Both the position numbers and the translations under genes were made by a program. Shown here piece after piece: positions 1 through 8,752 of a stretch of DNA of 64,000 nucleotides. Numbering within the stretch: position 1 is the first letter of the stretch; the number at the start of each line of letters is the position of its first letter. The DNA lies in contig NZ_JBNGOQ010000004.1 in the NCBI RefSeq assembly GCF_050589645.1, positions 620,001-684,000 on the forward strand, given 5' to 3'. The notes under the pieces were generated by a model that saw nothing but the letters and a program-made list of their open reading frames with translations, did no database searches and was not told the DNA's origin. This stretch comes from JBNGOQ01 sp050589645 (lineage in GTDB: Bacteria; Bacteroidota; Bacteroidia; Flavobacteriales; Flavobacteriaceae).

Positions 1-2
1 CG

Positions 3-950
3 GTCACCCCGGGCAAGGTGGTGGTAGCATTGGAAAATTTGTCCAAAAGCTATGGTGACAAGCAGGTGCTGGAGAATATAAGTCTACTGATCGAACGTAA
101 CAGCAAAACAGCCTTTGTAGGACAGAACGGGCAGGGGAAATCCACTTTGGCCAGGATTATTGTCGGCGAACTGGAGGCCCAAGGGCAAATGAAGTTGGGG
201 CACAACGTACAAATCGGCTATTTTGCGCAAAACCAGGCGGAGTATCTGGATGGGGAGAAGACCATATTGGATACGATGATCGATGCTGCTAATGAAAGTA
301 ACAGAAGCAAGGTAAGAGATATTTTGGGCTCCTTCCTGTTCAGTGGTGATGATGTTGATAAATACGTTAGGGTCCTTTCTGGTGGCGAACGGAATAGGCT
401 GGCCTTGGCCAAGATGCTGTTACAGCCTTTTAACGTGCTGGTCATGGATGAACCAACCAACCATTTGGATATAAAATCCAAAAACGTATTGAAACAGGCC
501 CTGCAAAGTTTTGAGGGCACCCTGGTCCTGGTTTCGCACGACAGGGATTTTCTACAAGGGCTCACCAACAAGGTTTACGAATTCCGAGACCTGAAGATTA
601 AAGAGTATTTAGGCGATATCGATTTTTACTTGGACCAGCGCAAAGCAGAGGATTTCAGGGCCATTGAAAAAAAGGAAACGATGGCCCCAAAAAAGGAGAA
701 GGAGGCCGAGAAGGGTATAGACTATCAGCAACAGAAAAAGATCAAATCCTTAAAGAATAGGCTCAGCGCCGTGGAGAAGAAGATTGCGCTGTTGGAAAAG
801 GATATAGCCCAAACAGACCATGAGCTGTTGATGGACTATGACAAGACCATTGCGCAACCCAACTTTTTTGACCGCTACCAGAGCAAGAAAAAGGAGCTGG
901 AGGAGCTAATGGAAAGTTGGGAACAACTTACCCTCGATTTGGAGAAATAA
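3..950 (+). CDS. ABC-F family ATP-binding protein, C-terminal part (5' end outside window)
   Basis: The frame is open to the left edge, so only the second ATPase domain and tail of an ABC-F protein are seen. ABC-F proteins (EttA, Uup and relatives) are soluble two-domain ATPases acting on the ribosome, with no membrane part. Counting from the GTG at 18, Walker A GQNGQGKST is at about residues 35-43, the signature LSGGE at 120-124, Walker B ending in DEPTNHLD at 139-151 and the switch His in VSHDRD at 174. The last 90 residues form a Lys/Glu-rich coiled coil as in Uup-type members. The family is clear; the paralogue cannot be decided without the N-terminal half. Confidence 0.93.
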   Translation, partial: VTPGKVVVALENLSKSYGDKQVLENISLLIERNSKTAFVGQNGQGKSTLARIIVGELEAQGQMKLGHNVQIGYFAQNQAEYLDGEKTILDTMIDAANESNRSKVRDILGSFLFSGDDVDKYVRVLSGGERNRLALAKMLLQPFNVLVMDEPTNHLDIKSKNVLKQALQSFEGTLVLVSHDRDFLQGLTNKVYEFRDLKIKEYLGDIDFYLDQRKAEDFRAIEKKETMAPKKEKEAEKGIDYQQQKKIKSLKNRLSAVEKKIALLEKDIAQTDHELLMDYDKTIAQPNFFDRYQSKKKELEELMESWEQLTLDLEK

Positions 951-1040
951 GGGTTCTCTTACAGCATTGGTGGCTTCCAGAGCCGCCAAACCACAGATTT
1001 TCGCCGTTTCACAACAAATATGGACCCTTCATCGATAAAT

Positions 1041-1073
1041 TTTGTCGTTTAGCCGTCAAATTGATTAAATTTG
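1041..1073 (+). promoter_or_regulatory. Flavobacterial promoter upstream of the LRR gene
   Basis: A TTTG at 1041-1044 is followed after 21 bases by TAAATTTG at 1066-1073. This fits the Bacteroidota pattern TTG-N17-23-TAnnTTTG. Transcription would begin near 1080, about 57 bases before the LRR start codon. Confidence 0.65.
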
Positions 1074-1136
1074 TAGGGTAATTCTTAATTAAACTATAAG
1101 CGCCCAAGTCTTACAGCAGTTTTAAAGGATTTACTT

Positions 1137-2018
1137 ATGAGAAAGCTAATAGGTATTGTCATATTGATATTGGTCGCTGGCCAAGTGGCCTTGGCCAAAG
1201 TGCCGGATACAGAAAGAAAAGCCTTACTGGAACTCTATCGGACTACCAAGGGCACGGAGTGGATAAAAAAATGGGATGAGGGTGTTCCCGTTTCCCAATG
1301 GCACGGGATAACCGTGAAGCAGGGCCACGTGGTGCAGATCAATCTGTTCCGCAACAATCTAAAGGGGTATATCCCGGAAGCTATTGGCCAATTGGAATAT
1401 CTTACCTCGCTTAATTTGGCTTTTAACACCATTGAGGGCGAGTTGCCTCAAGCCATTGTTCGGCTAAGGAACCTTAAGGTCCTAAAGCTGGAGATGAACA
1501 GAATCAAGGGAAAGTTGCCCGAAAGCATAGGTGAATTGCATCACTTGGAGGAGCTTAGTATGTTCAATAATTTCTTGAGCGGCACTATCCCGAAGAGTAT
1601 AGGGCAGATGAAGAACCTGAAGGTCCTCAACTTGTCCAGCAACAACTTTTTTGGACGCATTCCAAACGCATTGGGAGCGCTTTCAAAGTTGGAAAGCTTA
1701 GGGCTTTTTGAGAACAGTCTATACGGCTCCATACCTTCCGAATTGGGAGGCTTGGGAAAACTTAAGGAACTCGTGTTGGCCAATAACCAATTGGACGGAG
1801 CAATTCCTGCCGAGTTTGGGCAATTGGCAAGCCTTGAGATATTGCAGTTACAAAATAACAAGTTCGATTCATTCGATAATTTACAGCTGATGGATTCCAA
1901 ACAGTTTTTGGTCTTTGATTATGACAAAAGCGATGAAAAAGGGCAGTTCAAGAATATCAATTTCAGCAAAACAAGAATGGCCGACACCAAGTTTGAAGAC
2001 GATGTGGATAATGAGTAG
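1137..2018 (+). CDS. Secreted leucine-rich repeat protein, plant type
   Basis: Residues 1-20 are a Sec signal peptide ending ...GQVALA. A cap follows that resembles plant LRR N-terminal caps (DTERKALLELYRTTKGTEW, then a WxG motif). From about residue 65 to 245 there are seven to eight 24-residue repeats of the plant consensus LxxLxxLxLxxNxLxGxIPxxLG. These fold as a solenoid and usually bind proteins or glycans. The last 50 residues are non-repeat, rich in Asp and Lys, with no recognisable type IX secretion signal. It has its own promoter and is followed by a strong hairpin terminator, so it is monocistronic. The ligand is unknown. Confidence 0.85.
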   Translation: MRKLIGIVILILVAGQVALAKVPDTERKALLELYRTTKGTEWIKKWDEGVPVSQWHGITVKQGHVVQINLFRNNLKGYIPEAIGQLEYLTSLNLAFNTIEGELPQAIVRLRNLKVLKLEMNRIKGKLPESIGELHHLEELSMFNNFLSGTIPKSIGQMKNLKVLNLSSNNFFGRIPNALGALSKLESLGLFENSLYGSIPSELGGLGKLKELVLANNQLDGAIPAEFGQLASLEILQLQNNKFDSFDNLQLMDSKQFLVFDYDKSDEKGQFKNINFSKTRMADTKFEDDVDNE

Positions 2019-2045
2019 TTAATTATACTTTAGTTAGTTTGGTTG

Positions 2046-2077
2046 AAAAGAGGATGCTAGTGACATCCTCTTTTTTT
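2046..2077 (+). terminator. Rho-independent terminator after the LRR gene
   Basis: Arms AAAAGAGGATG and CATCCTCTTTT form an 11-bp stem with a 7-base loop and run into a T tract. It lies 28 bases after the LRR stop codon. Confidence 0.85.
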
Positions 2078-2121
2078 GTTCCCAACACTGGAAATTAAGG
2101 GAGTTTTATGATATTTTTAAC

Positions 2122-2143
2122 ATTAGTTGCATATGCAACTAAT
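2122..2143. promoter_or_regulatory. Perfect 22-bp palindrome, probable MarR operator
   Basis: The half-site ATTAGTTGCAT is followed directly by its exact reverse complement. It lies 23 bases before the MarR start codon, at the head of an efflux operon. MarR dimers classically bind palindromes with a TTGCATATGCAA-like core. Binding here would give autorepression of the regulator and the pump genes behind it. Confidence 0.8.
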
Positions 2144-2166
2144 TGGTTTTTGCGTAGCTTCGTCCC

Positions 2167-2631
2167 ATGGATTCGGAGGATACCACCATTGATTTTGAAA
2201 AGTCCGTCGGTCCCTGGTTGGGAAAGACCATGAAGATTATGGACTACTACCTGCAGGAAGCCTTACAGCGGGAGGGACTGGACTTGAGCAAGGAGCAAAT
2301 GATAGTGCTGAAAAAGTTGCACGACAAGGACGGGCTCCATCAAAACGAACTGGCCTTTCTTACCCTGCGCAACAAGTCTTCCCTGACCCGTTTGTTGGTG
2401 AAGATGGAACGAAAGGACTACATCCGAAGGGAACAGCACGCAGATGACAGAAGAATCAACCAGGTGTTCCTTACCGATTTGGGAAGATCGGTCTTTAAGG
2501 ATACCCGCCCGGTAATAAAAACCCTTATGACCATCATGGAGAAGGACCTGTCTGCCGAGGAAAAGGACGGGCTTATCAACATATTGAGAAAGATCCAATA
2601 CAATTTTACTTCTAAAGAAACATCACTGTAA
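2167..2631 (+). CDS. MarR family transcriptional regulator of the RND efflux operon
   Basis: A 154-residue winged-helix repressor of ordinary MarR length. The helix-turn-helix lies at about residues 55-80 (HQNELAFLTLRNKSSLTRLL) and the wing carries ADDRR near residue 95, the typical DNA-contact Asp-Arg pair. The N- and C-terminal helices form the dimer interface. The 22-bp palindrome just upstream is its likely operator, and the efflux genes start 9 bases after its stop. MarR repressors of such operons are normally released by lipophilic or phenolic compounds; the inducer here is unknown. Confidence 0.92.
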   Translation: MDSEDTTIDFEKSVGPWLGKTMKIMDYYLQEALQREGLDLSKEQMIVLKKLHDKDGLHQNELAFLTLRNKSSLTRLLVKMERKDYIRREQHADDRRINQVFLTDLGRSVFKDTRPVIKTLMTIMEKDLSAEEKDGLINILRKIQYNFTSKETSL

Positions 2632-2640
2632 CTACTACCT

Positions 2641-3801
2641 ATGAGAAAACTAATTTTATCCATACTTGGCATTGTAATTATCATCGGGGCCATCTTTTTG
2701 GGCCAGCGTATCGTTGCAAGTAAAAATAAGCCCAAACCCAAGGTAGAAAAGGTGATTAAGACCGTATTTGCTGAAAAGGTATACAACGGTACCGTGCCCA
2801 TTGTGGTTCCGGCCAACGGAACGCTCATCGCCAAACGGCGATTGGAGCTTTTTTCCGAGGTACAAGGCGTATTTCGTGGAGGGAGCAAACTTTTTAAAAC
2901 AGGGCAGGAATACCGTAGGGGGGAAACCATAATCAACATAGATGCTTCCGAATACTACGCCAGCGTACAATCCGCAAAAAGCAATTTGTACAATTTGATT
3001 ACCTCCATTATGCCCGACCTTCGTTTGGATTATCCCGAGGTATTCCCAAAATGGCAGACTTACCTGACCGGTTTTGACATCAACAGGACCACTCCCAAAC
3101 TCCCGGAAATGACGTCGGAGAAGGAGAAATTTTTTATCTCCGGAAGGGGCATACTTACCAACTACTACAACGTTAAAAATTTGGAGCAACGTTTGTCCAA
3201 ATACCGTATAACGGCACCTTACCGAGGAGTTCTTACCGAGGCCTTGGTCACTGAGGGGACCCTGATTCGTTCTGGCCAAAAACTGGGCGAATTTATCGAT
3301 ACCGGTATTTATGAACTGGAAGTTTCCATTAGCAAGACCTATAGCGATCTGTTAAAGCTCGGAGAACAGGTAGAATTGGTAAATCTGAATCGTACAACCA
3401 CGTATTCGGGCAGGGTGACGCGCATCAATGGCAGGGTTGACCAAACAACCCAGACCATAAAGGCCTTTATTGAAGTAAAGGACGAAAACCTCAAGGAAGG
3501 TATGTACTTGGAAGCCAGTCTTAATGCAAAGGAAGAGCCCAACGCCATTGAGATAGATAGGGAACTGTTGTTGGAAAATGACAAAATCTTTGTGGTCAGG
3601 GACTCTATACTGGATCTCATAGACGTTAGACCTGTCTATTTTTCGGATAAAAAAGTAGTGCTGAAGGATGTTCCTGATGGCCTTACCATCATCAAAAAAC
3701 CGGTGGTAGGCGCCTATGCAGGGATGTTGGTAAAGATTTTCGAGCAACAGGAAACTACCGTGAAAGAAGTCACTGAGAATGTAAAAAATAATGGGTCATG
3801 A
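2641..3801 (+). CDS. RND efflux periplasmic adaptor (membrane fusion protein)
   Basis: A 386-residue HlyD/AcrA-type adaptor that links the inner-membrane pump to the outer-membrane channel. It has a single N-terminal membrane anchor (residues 4-23), then barrel-sandwich halves (around residues 60-110 and 185-220, the latter with APYRGVL), an alpha hairpin between them and a beta-barrel domain. There is no lipobox, so it is anchored by the helix. It overlaps the pump gene by 4 bases (ATGA), which indicates translational coupling within the MarR-controlled operon. Confidence 0.93.
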   Translation: MRKLILSILGIVIIIGAIFLGQRIVASKNKPKPKVEKVIKTVFAEKVYNGTVPIVVPANGTLIAKRRLELFSEVQGVFRGGSKLFKTGQEYRRGETIINIDASEYYASVQSAKSNLYNLITSIMPDLRLDYPEVFPKWQTYLTGFDINRTTPKLPEMTSEKEKFFISGRGILTNYYNVKNLEQRLSKYRITAPYRGVLTEALVTEGTLIRSGQKLGEFIDTGIYELEVSISKTYSDLLKLGEQVELVNLNRTTTYSGRVTRINGRVDQTTQTIKAFIEVKDENLKEGMYLEASLNAKEEPNAIEIDRELLLENDKIFVVRDSILDLIDVRPVYFSDKKVVLKDVPDGLTIIKKPVVGAYAGMLVKIFEQQETTVKEVTENVKNNGS

Positions 3802-6800
3802 AAAAAGTAATTGAGTATTTTATTAAGTACCATGTCGCGGTAAATGTCATCATTATTGCATTTTTTATCTTTGGAATCGTAGGGGCCCTTTTCTTGAAGT
3901 CTTCCTTCTTTCCCTTGACCGATTCCAAGAACGTTTCCATTGCCATTACCTATCCCGGGGCCTCGCCCCAAGAAGTGGAGGAAGGGATCGTACTTAAAAT
4001 AGAGGACAACCTGAAGGGGCTCGAAGGCGTGGATAGGGTTACCTCTACTTCCCGTGAAAACAGTGGAAGCATCAACGTAGAGATCGAAAAGGGCCGGGAT
4101 ATCGATTTTATGCTCCTACAGGTCAAAAATGCGGTGGACCGGGTGCCCTCCTTTCCTACGGGCATGGAACCCCTGATAGTTTCCAAACTGGATGCCGTAC
4201 GCCAGACCATAAGTTTTTCCATAAGTGGGGAGGATATTCCATTGGCTACCCTAAAACAGATCGGGAGGCAAATAGAAAATGATATTAGGGCCATAGATGG
4301 CATCTCACAGATTAACATTACCGGTTACCCACTGGAGGAGATAGAGATTGCCGTTAACGAAAACAACCTCCTGGCCTATGGCATGTCCTTTTCGGAAGTT
4401 AGCCAGGCCGTGGCCAACGCCAATATTTTGGTCACCGGAGGAAATATCAAGACCAGAGCGGAAGAGTATCTGATCCGGGCCAATAACCGATCCTACTACG
4501 GGGATGAACTTTCCAATCTGATTGTTCGCGCCGATCCCTCCGGAAGTACCGTCCGACTAAAGGATGTGGCCATTGTCCGGGACCGTTTTTCGGAATCGCC
4601 CAACGCCTCCTTCTTCAACGGTCAACTATCCGTAAATACCACAATTACCAGCACCAATACAGAAGATTTGATAAGCTCCGCCGAAAAGGTAAAGGCCTAT
4701 ATGGAGGAGTTTAACCAAAAGTACAATAACGTGCAGCTCAGCGTAGTGAGGGATTTATCCACTACATTGACACAACGCACCCAATTGCTTACAGAAAACG
4801 CCATCATGGGGATGGCGCTGGTCTTGATTTTTTTGTCTTTGTTTCTTAATACCCGCCTGGCTTTTTGGGTCGCGTTTGGCCTTCCTGTGGCCTTTTTGGG
4901 CATGTTTGTTTTTGCCGGCATGTTCGATGTTACCATCAATGTACTCTCCCTCTTTGGAATGATCATCGTTATTGGGATCTTGGTAGATGATGGGATAGTG
5001 ATCGCAGAAAATATTTACCAACATTACGAGAAAGGCAAGTCGCCCATACAAGCGGCCATTGATGGGACCATGGAGGTGATTCCCCCTATTGTTTCCGCCA
5101 TTATCACCACGGTACTGGCCTTTTCGATCTTCCTCTTCCTCGATGGGCGTATCGGTGATTTTTTTGGAGAGGTTTCCGTCGTCGTGATACTCACCTTAGT
5201 GGTCTCCCTGGTAGAGGCCCTGATCATCCTGCCCGCGCATTTGGCGCATTCCAAGGCGCTGCAACCTCAAAACGAAGGGCCCAAAACTGGTTTTGCCCGT
5301 GTATTTGCAAAATTACGGATCGTCAATAAGATGGGAGAACGTATTATGGCCTGGCTAAGGGATAAAATGTACAGCCCCACCCTTAAATTTGCCCTGAAGT
5401 ACAAGCTGCTTACCTTTTCCTTTTTCGTGGTGGCGCTTATCCTCACCTTTGCCTCCATTGGGGGTGGTATTATCCGCACCTCTTTTTTCCCCAGGATAGC
5501 CAGTGATCGGGTACAGGTAGAACTCTCAATGCCCAACGGAACCAACGAAGAAGTAACGGATTCCATTATCAGCCTTATAGAGGAAAAGGCCAAGATCGTG
5601 AACCAGGAGCTAACAGATACGTATCTGGCCGGGACGGATAAGATGCTTTTTAAAAATATGATCAAGACCTTGGGTCCAGGTTCCTCGGCCGCTACGCTGT
5701 CCATTAACCTGCTTCCCGGAGAGGAACGCCCCGATGTTGTGCAGTCGCAATTGGTTTCGAATCGCTTGCGCGAACTGGTAGGGCCTGTAATAGGGGTAGA
5801 AAGCCTTATTTACGGATCCGGAGGAAATTTTGGGGGTGATCCTGTCTCGGTCTCCCTTTTGGGCTATAACATTCAGGAACTTAAGGCGGCTAAAAGAGAA
5901 TTGAAAACGGCTATGGAAAATAACCCTGCGCTCAAGGATGTAGCCGATAATGACCCTGCAGGAATAAAGGAAATACGCTTAGAACTTAAAGAGAATGCCT
6001 ATCTCTTGGGCTTGGACCTAAGGACCATCATGAACCAGGTGCGTGCCGGTTTTTTTGGCACTCAGGCGCAGCGTTTTCAACGGGGACAGGATGAAATACG
6101 GGTATGGGTCCGTTATGATCGTGCCAATCGTTCTTCCATTACCGATCTGGATGAAATGCGGATCGTGACCCCTAACGGCAGTAGGGTACCCTTAAAGGAA
6201 ATAGCGAACTATACCATAGAACGTGGTGACGTAGCCATAAATCACCTGGACGGGCAACGCGAAATACAGATTTCGGCCGACCTCGAGGACGACAAGACCA
6301 CTAGTGCCACGGATGTCATGACGCAAATACGTACCGAGATCATGCCCGAGATACAATCCAAATATCCTACGGTGACCGCGTCCTACGAAGGACAGAACCG
6401 GGAAGCGGGCAAATTATTGGATTCCCTAACCTTTGTAGGTCTCAGTGTACTAGGTCTTATTTATATTACCATAGCCTTTACGTTTAGAAGTTTCAGTCAG
6501 CCCTTAATGCTGCTGCTATTGGTTCCCTTTAGTCTTACTGCGGTGGGCTGGGGCCACTGGCTTCATGATTTTCCGATAAACATCCTGTCCATGCTTGGGA
6601 TTATCGCTTTGATAGGCATCATGGTAAATGACGGACTGGTTCTCATTGGTAAGTTTAACAGTAACCTTAGGGGAGGGATGACCTTTGATGATGCCATCTA
6701 TGATGCGGGCCGTTCCCGGTTCAGGGCCATATTCCTTACGTCATTGACCACCATTGCAGGTCTTGCTCCCTTGATGTTGGAGCAGAGCCGCCAGGCGCAG

Positions 6801-7106
6801 TTCCTTATTCCCATGGCCATATCCATTGCCTACGGAATCGGTTTCGCCACCCTGCTGACTCTGTTGATTCTCCCGATATTCCTTGGGTTCAGCAATAATG
6901 TAAAAGTAGGCACCAAATGGCTTGCCACAGGGAATGCCGTGACTAAGGAGGAAGTGGAACGTGCTATTAAGGAACAAAAGGAGGAGCAGCATTTACGAAC
7001 AGAAATTGCCAAACCCCTGAACGAGATCGAAATAAAGGAAAAAGTAGCGGATGCTTCCGAGGTTTATAAGGAAGCACCCAAGGAATTGGAAGAAAAAGAA
7101 CAATGA
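3798..7106 (+). CDS. RND family efflux pump, inner-membrane transporter subunit
   Basis: A 1102-residue proton-driven exporter of the AcrB/HAE type. The two-fold repeat is visible: a first membrane segment at residues 12-31, a cluster at about 335-480, another first helix near 535-555 and a last cluster at about 870-1030. Each half has a periplasmic loop of about 300 residues. The relay-helix motif VDDGIVIAENIYQH follows the fourth helix of the first half; the second half has the matching MVNDGLVLIGKFN. About 60 charged residues extend past the last helix, longer than AcrB. Substrates cannot be read from sequence; the hydrophobic pores suggest organic compounds rather than metals. Confidence 0.95.
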   Translation: MKKVIEYFIKYHVAVNVIIIAFFIFGIVGALFLKSSFFPLTDSKNVSIAITYPGASPQEVEEGIVLKIEDNLKGLEGVDRVTSTSRENSGSINVEIEKGRDIDFMLLQVKNAVDRVPSFPTGMEPLIVSKLDAVRQTISFSISGEDIPLATLKQIGRQIENDIRAIDGISQINITGYPLEEIEIAVNENNLLAYGMSFSEVSQAVANANILVTGGNIKTRAEEYLIRANNRSYYGDELSNLIVRADPSGSTVRLKDVAIVRDRFSESPNASFFNGQLSVNTTITSTNTEDLISSAEKVKAYMEEFNQKYNNVQLSVVRDLSTTLTQRTQLLTENAIMGMALVLIFLSLFLNTRLAFWVAFGLPVAFLGMFVFAGMFDVTINVLSLFGMIIVIGILVDDGIVIAENIYQHYEKGKSPIQAAIDGTMEVIPPIVSAIITTVLAFSIFLFLDGRIGDFFGEVSVVVILTLVVSLVEALIILPAHLAHSKALQPQNEGPKTGFARVFAKLRIVNKMGERIMAWLRDKMYSPTLKFALKYKLLTFSFFVVALILTFASIGGGIIRTSFFPRIASDRVQVELSMPNGTNEEVTDSIISLIEEKAKIVNQELTDTYLAGTDKMLFKNMIKTLGPGSSAATLSINLLPGEERPDVVQSQLVSNRLRELVGPVIGVESLIYGSGGNFGGDPVSVSLLGYNIQELKAAKRELKTAMENNPALKDVADNDPAGIKEIRLELKENAYLLGLDLRTIMNQVRAGFFGTQAQRFQRGQDEIRVWVRYDRANRSSITDLDEMRIVTPNGSRVPLKEIANYTIERGDVAINHLDGQREIQISADLEDDKTTSATDVMTQIRTEIMPEIQSKYPTVTASYEGQNREAGKLLDSLTFVGLSVLGLIYITIAFTFRSFSQPLMLLLLVPFSLTAVGWGHWLHDFPINILSMLGIIALIGIMVNDGLVLIGKFNSNLRGGMTFDDAIYDAGRSRFRAIFLTSLTTIAGLAPLMLEQSRQAQFLIPMAISIAYGIGFATLLTLLILPIFLGFSNNVKVGTKWLATGNAVTKEEVERAIKEQKEEQHLRTEIAKPLNEIEIKEKVADASEVYKEAPKELEEKEQ

Positions 7107-8452
7107 GACAAACCTTTTTAATAGCAACCTTTTTGTTTGCGGTTTTCAACGGATTACTGGCCCAGGAAAAATTGTTGTCCAAGGAGGACGCCGTTAGCTT
7201 GGCGCTGGAAAATAATTTTGGTATCCTAGTGGCCAAAAATCAGGTAGCGATTGCAGAGAACAACAAGAGTATTCTAAATTCCGGGTATTTGCCCACACTT
7301 ACGGGCACGGCCGGAGCCACCTACAACAGGGACGATTCCACTATTGAATTTCCCGGACAATTGGATGATGATGGCAATCCAAGGGCCGACGTGATTATTG
7401 ACAAGGCAGAGGCACAACGATACAATACGGGCCTCAGTGTCAACTATACTTTGTTTGATGGTTTGGGAAGATTGTACAACTTTAAACGCTTAAAGGAACA
7501 ATACCAGTTAAGTGAACTCCAGGCTAGAGAGACTATAGAAAACACCGTGATACAGTTGTTTAGTGTCTATTTTGAAATCGCCCGGCTTACCGAAAACGAA
7601 AATGTCTTTCAGGAGGCCCTGCAAATTTCCAGAGATCGTATTAAACGGGCCGAATATGCTTTTGAGTATGGACAAAATACCAAGCTCGATATCCTAAATG
7701 CACAGGTAGATGTAACCAATGACAGTATTAACTTATTGAATACCCGGCAACAATTGGCCAATACCAAACGCGATTTAAATGTGGTACTGAGCCAGAATCT
7801 CAATGAGGTCTATGAAGTGGATACACTGGTGCGATTTATTCCCCGTCTGCAATTGGAAGGCCTGGTGGCCGAGGCCAAAACAAACAATGTGGCCATCTTA
7901 CAGACCGAACGCAATTTAACGATCAACGCTTACGACATTAAGGTAAGCCGTTCGGGCTACCTGCCTACCTTGGGGCTTGCGGGCTCCTATGGATGGAATT
8001 TGAACCAAAGCGCGGCATCGGCCTTCTTTCCGGGGACCAACAATACCACCAATACGCTGAATCTCGGCGCAACTTTGACTTGGAACCTGTTCGATGGCGG
8101 TGGGACCACGGTGCGCCTAAAAAATGCCAAAATAGCCTATGAAAATCAAGAGCTATTGCTAGAACAGGTAGGCCTGGAAGTGGATAGGGACATTCAGAAT
8201 GCCCTGGCCATTTACGAGAACCGATTGAATATTTTTAGGATCCAGGCGCAGAACGTCATTACCAACCAGAACAATTTTGATCGCTCCAAGGAGCAGTTTC
8301 AACTGGGTAGGATAACCTCTATTGAATTTCGCCAGGCACAGATCAACCTATTGAATGCCCAGACCAACAAGAATTTGGCAAAATACGATGCCAAATTGGC
8401 CGAGCTGCAATTGTTGCAACTCACCGGGCAATTGCTCAATGTGGATTTCTGA
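7103..8452 (+). CDS. TolC family outer-membrane efflux channel
   Basis: A 449-residue outer-membrane factor of the TolC/OEP family. A Sec signal peptide ends at LLAQ (residue 21). Two tandem structural repeats follow, each with long heptad helices (rich in Q, N and A) and a beta-strand pair (around NTGLSVNYTLFDG and LNLGATLTWNLFDG, the typical aromatic girdle sequences). It overlaps the pump gene by 4 bases, completing the operon MarR-adaptor-pump-channel. No lipobox is present. Confidence 0.94.
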   Translation: MRQTFLIATFLFAVFNGLLAQEKLLSKEDAVSLALENNFGILVAKNQVAIAENNKSILNSGYLPTLTGTAGATYNRDDSTIEFPGQLDDDGNPRADVIIDKAEAQRYNTGLSVNYTLFDGLGRLYNFKRLKEQYQLSELQARETIENTVIQLFSVYFEIARLTENENVFQEALQISRDRIKRAEYAFEYGQNTKLDILNAQVDVTNDSINLLNTRQQLANTKRDLNVVLSQNLNEVYEVDTLVRFIPRLQLEGLVAEAKTNNVAILQTERNLTINAYDIKVSRSGYLPTLGLAGSYGWNLNQSAASAFFPGTNNTTNTLNLGATLTWNLFDGGGTTVRLKNAKIAYENQELLLEQVGLEVDRDIQNALAIYENRLNIFRIQAQNVITNQNNFDRSKEQFQLGRITSIEFRQAQINLLNAQTNKNLAKYDAKLAELQLLQLTGQLLNVDF

Positions 8453-8485
8453 TGACCCTTGCCTAAACCTTTTATTATAAATTGG

Positions 8486-8668
8486 ATGTACGAACACTTT
8501 TTTCAATGTCCGTATTGCTGGGAAGACATTTCTATGCTGTTGGACCCCTCTGTCCCTGTTCAAAGCTACGTAGAGGACTGTGAGGTGTGCTGCAATCCGA
8601 TAACGGTCACTCCCCATTTTTCGGACAGTGTACTGGTCCAGTTTGCCGCCGAAGGCCTGGAGCAATAG
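8486..8668 (+). CDS. CPXCG motif-containing small cysteine-rich protein
   Basis: A 60-residue protein with two CxxC pairs (Cys8/Cys11 and Cys32/Cys35) and an extra Cys36, spaced like a small zinc ribbon. It matches the CPXCG cysteine-rich family in YEHFFQCPYCWE and the following SYVEDCEVCC. The ATG at 8486 is chosen because the upstream TTG at 8459 would add a tail outside the family. It follows the channel gene by 33 bases and may share its transcript. Function is unknown; metal binding is inferred. Confidence 0.8.
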   Translation: MYEHFFQCPYCWEDISMLLDPSVPVQSYVEDCEVCCNPITVTPHFSDSVLVQFAAEGLEQ

Positions 8669-8752
8669 ACCGGGCATACTCTGATTTTACCAATTGGGTA
8701 GGGTAACCGTCCCTTTTAATTGTGTATTTTTAAAAATGTTAGAAGGACCTAT

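Noticed and set aside
2656..3279. Minus-strand frame of 207 codons antisense to the RND adaptor
   Set aside because: Opposite a typical adaptor gene within a tight operon; no domain and no promoter.
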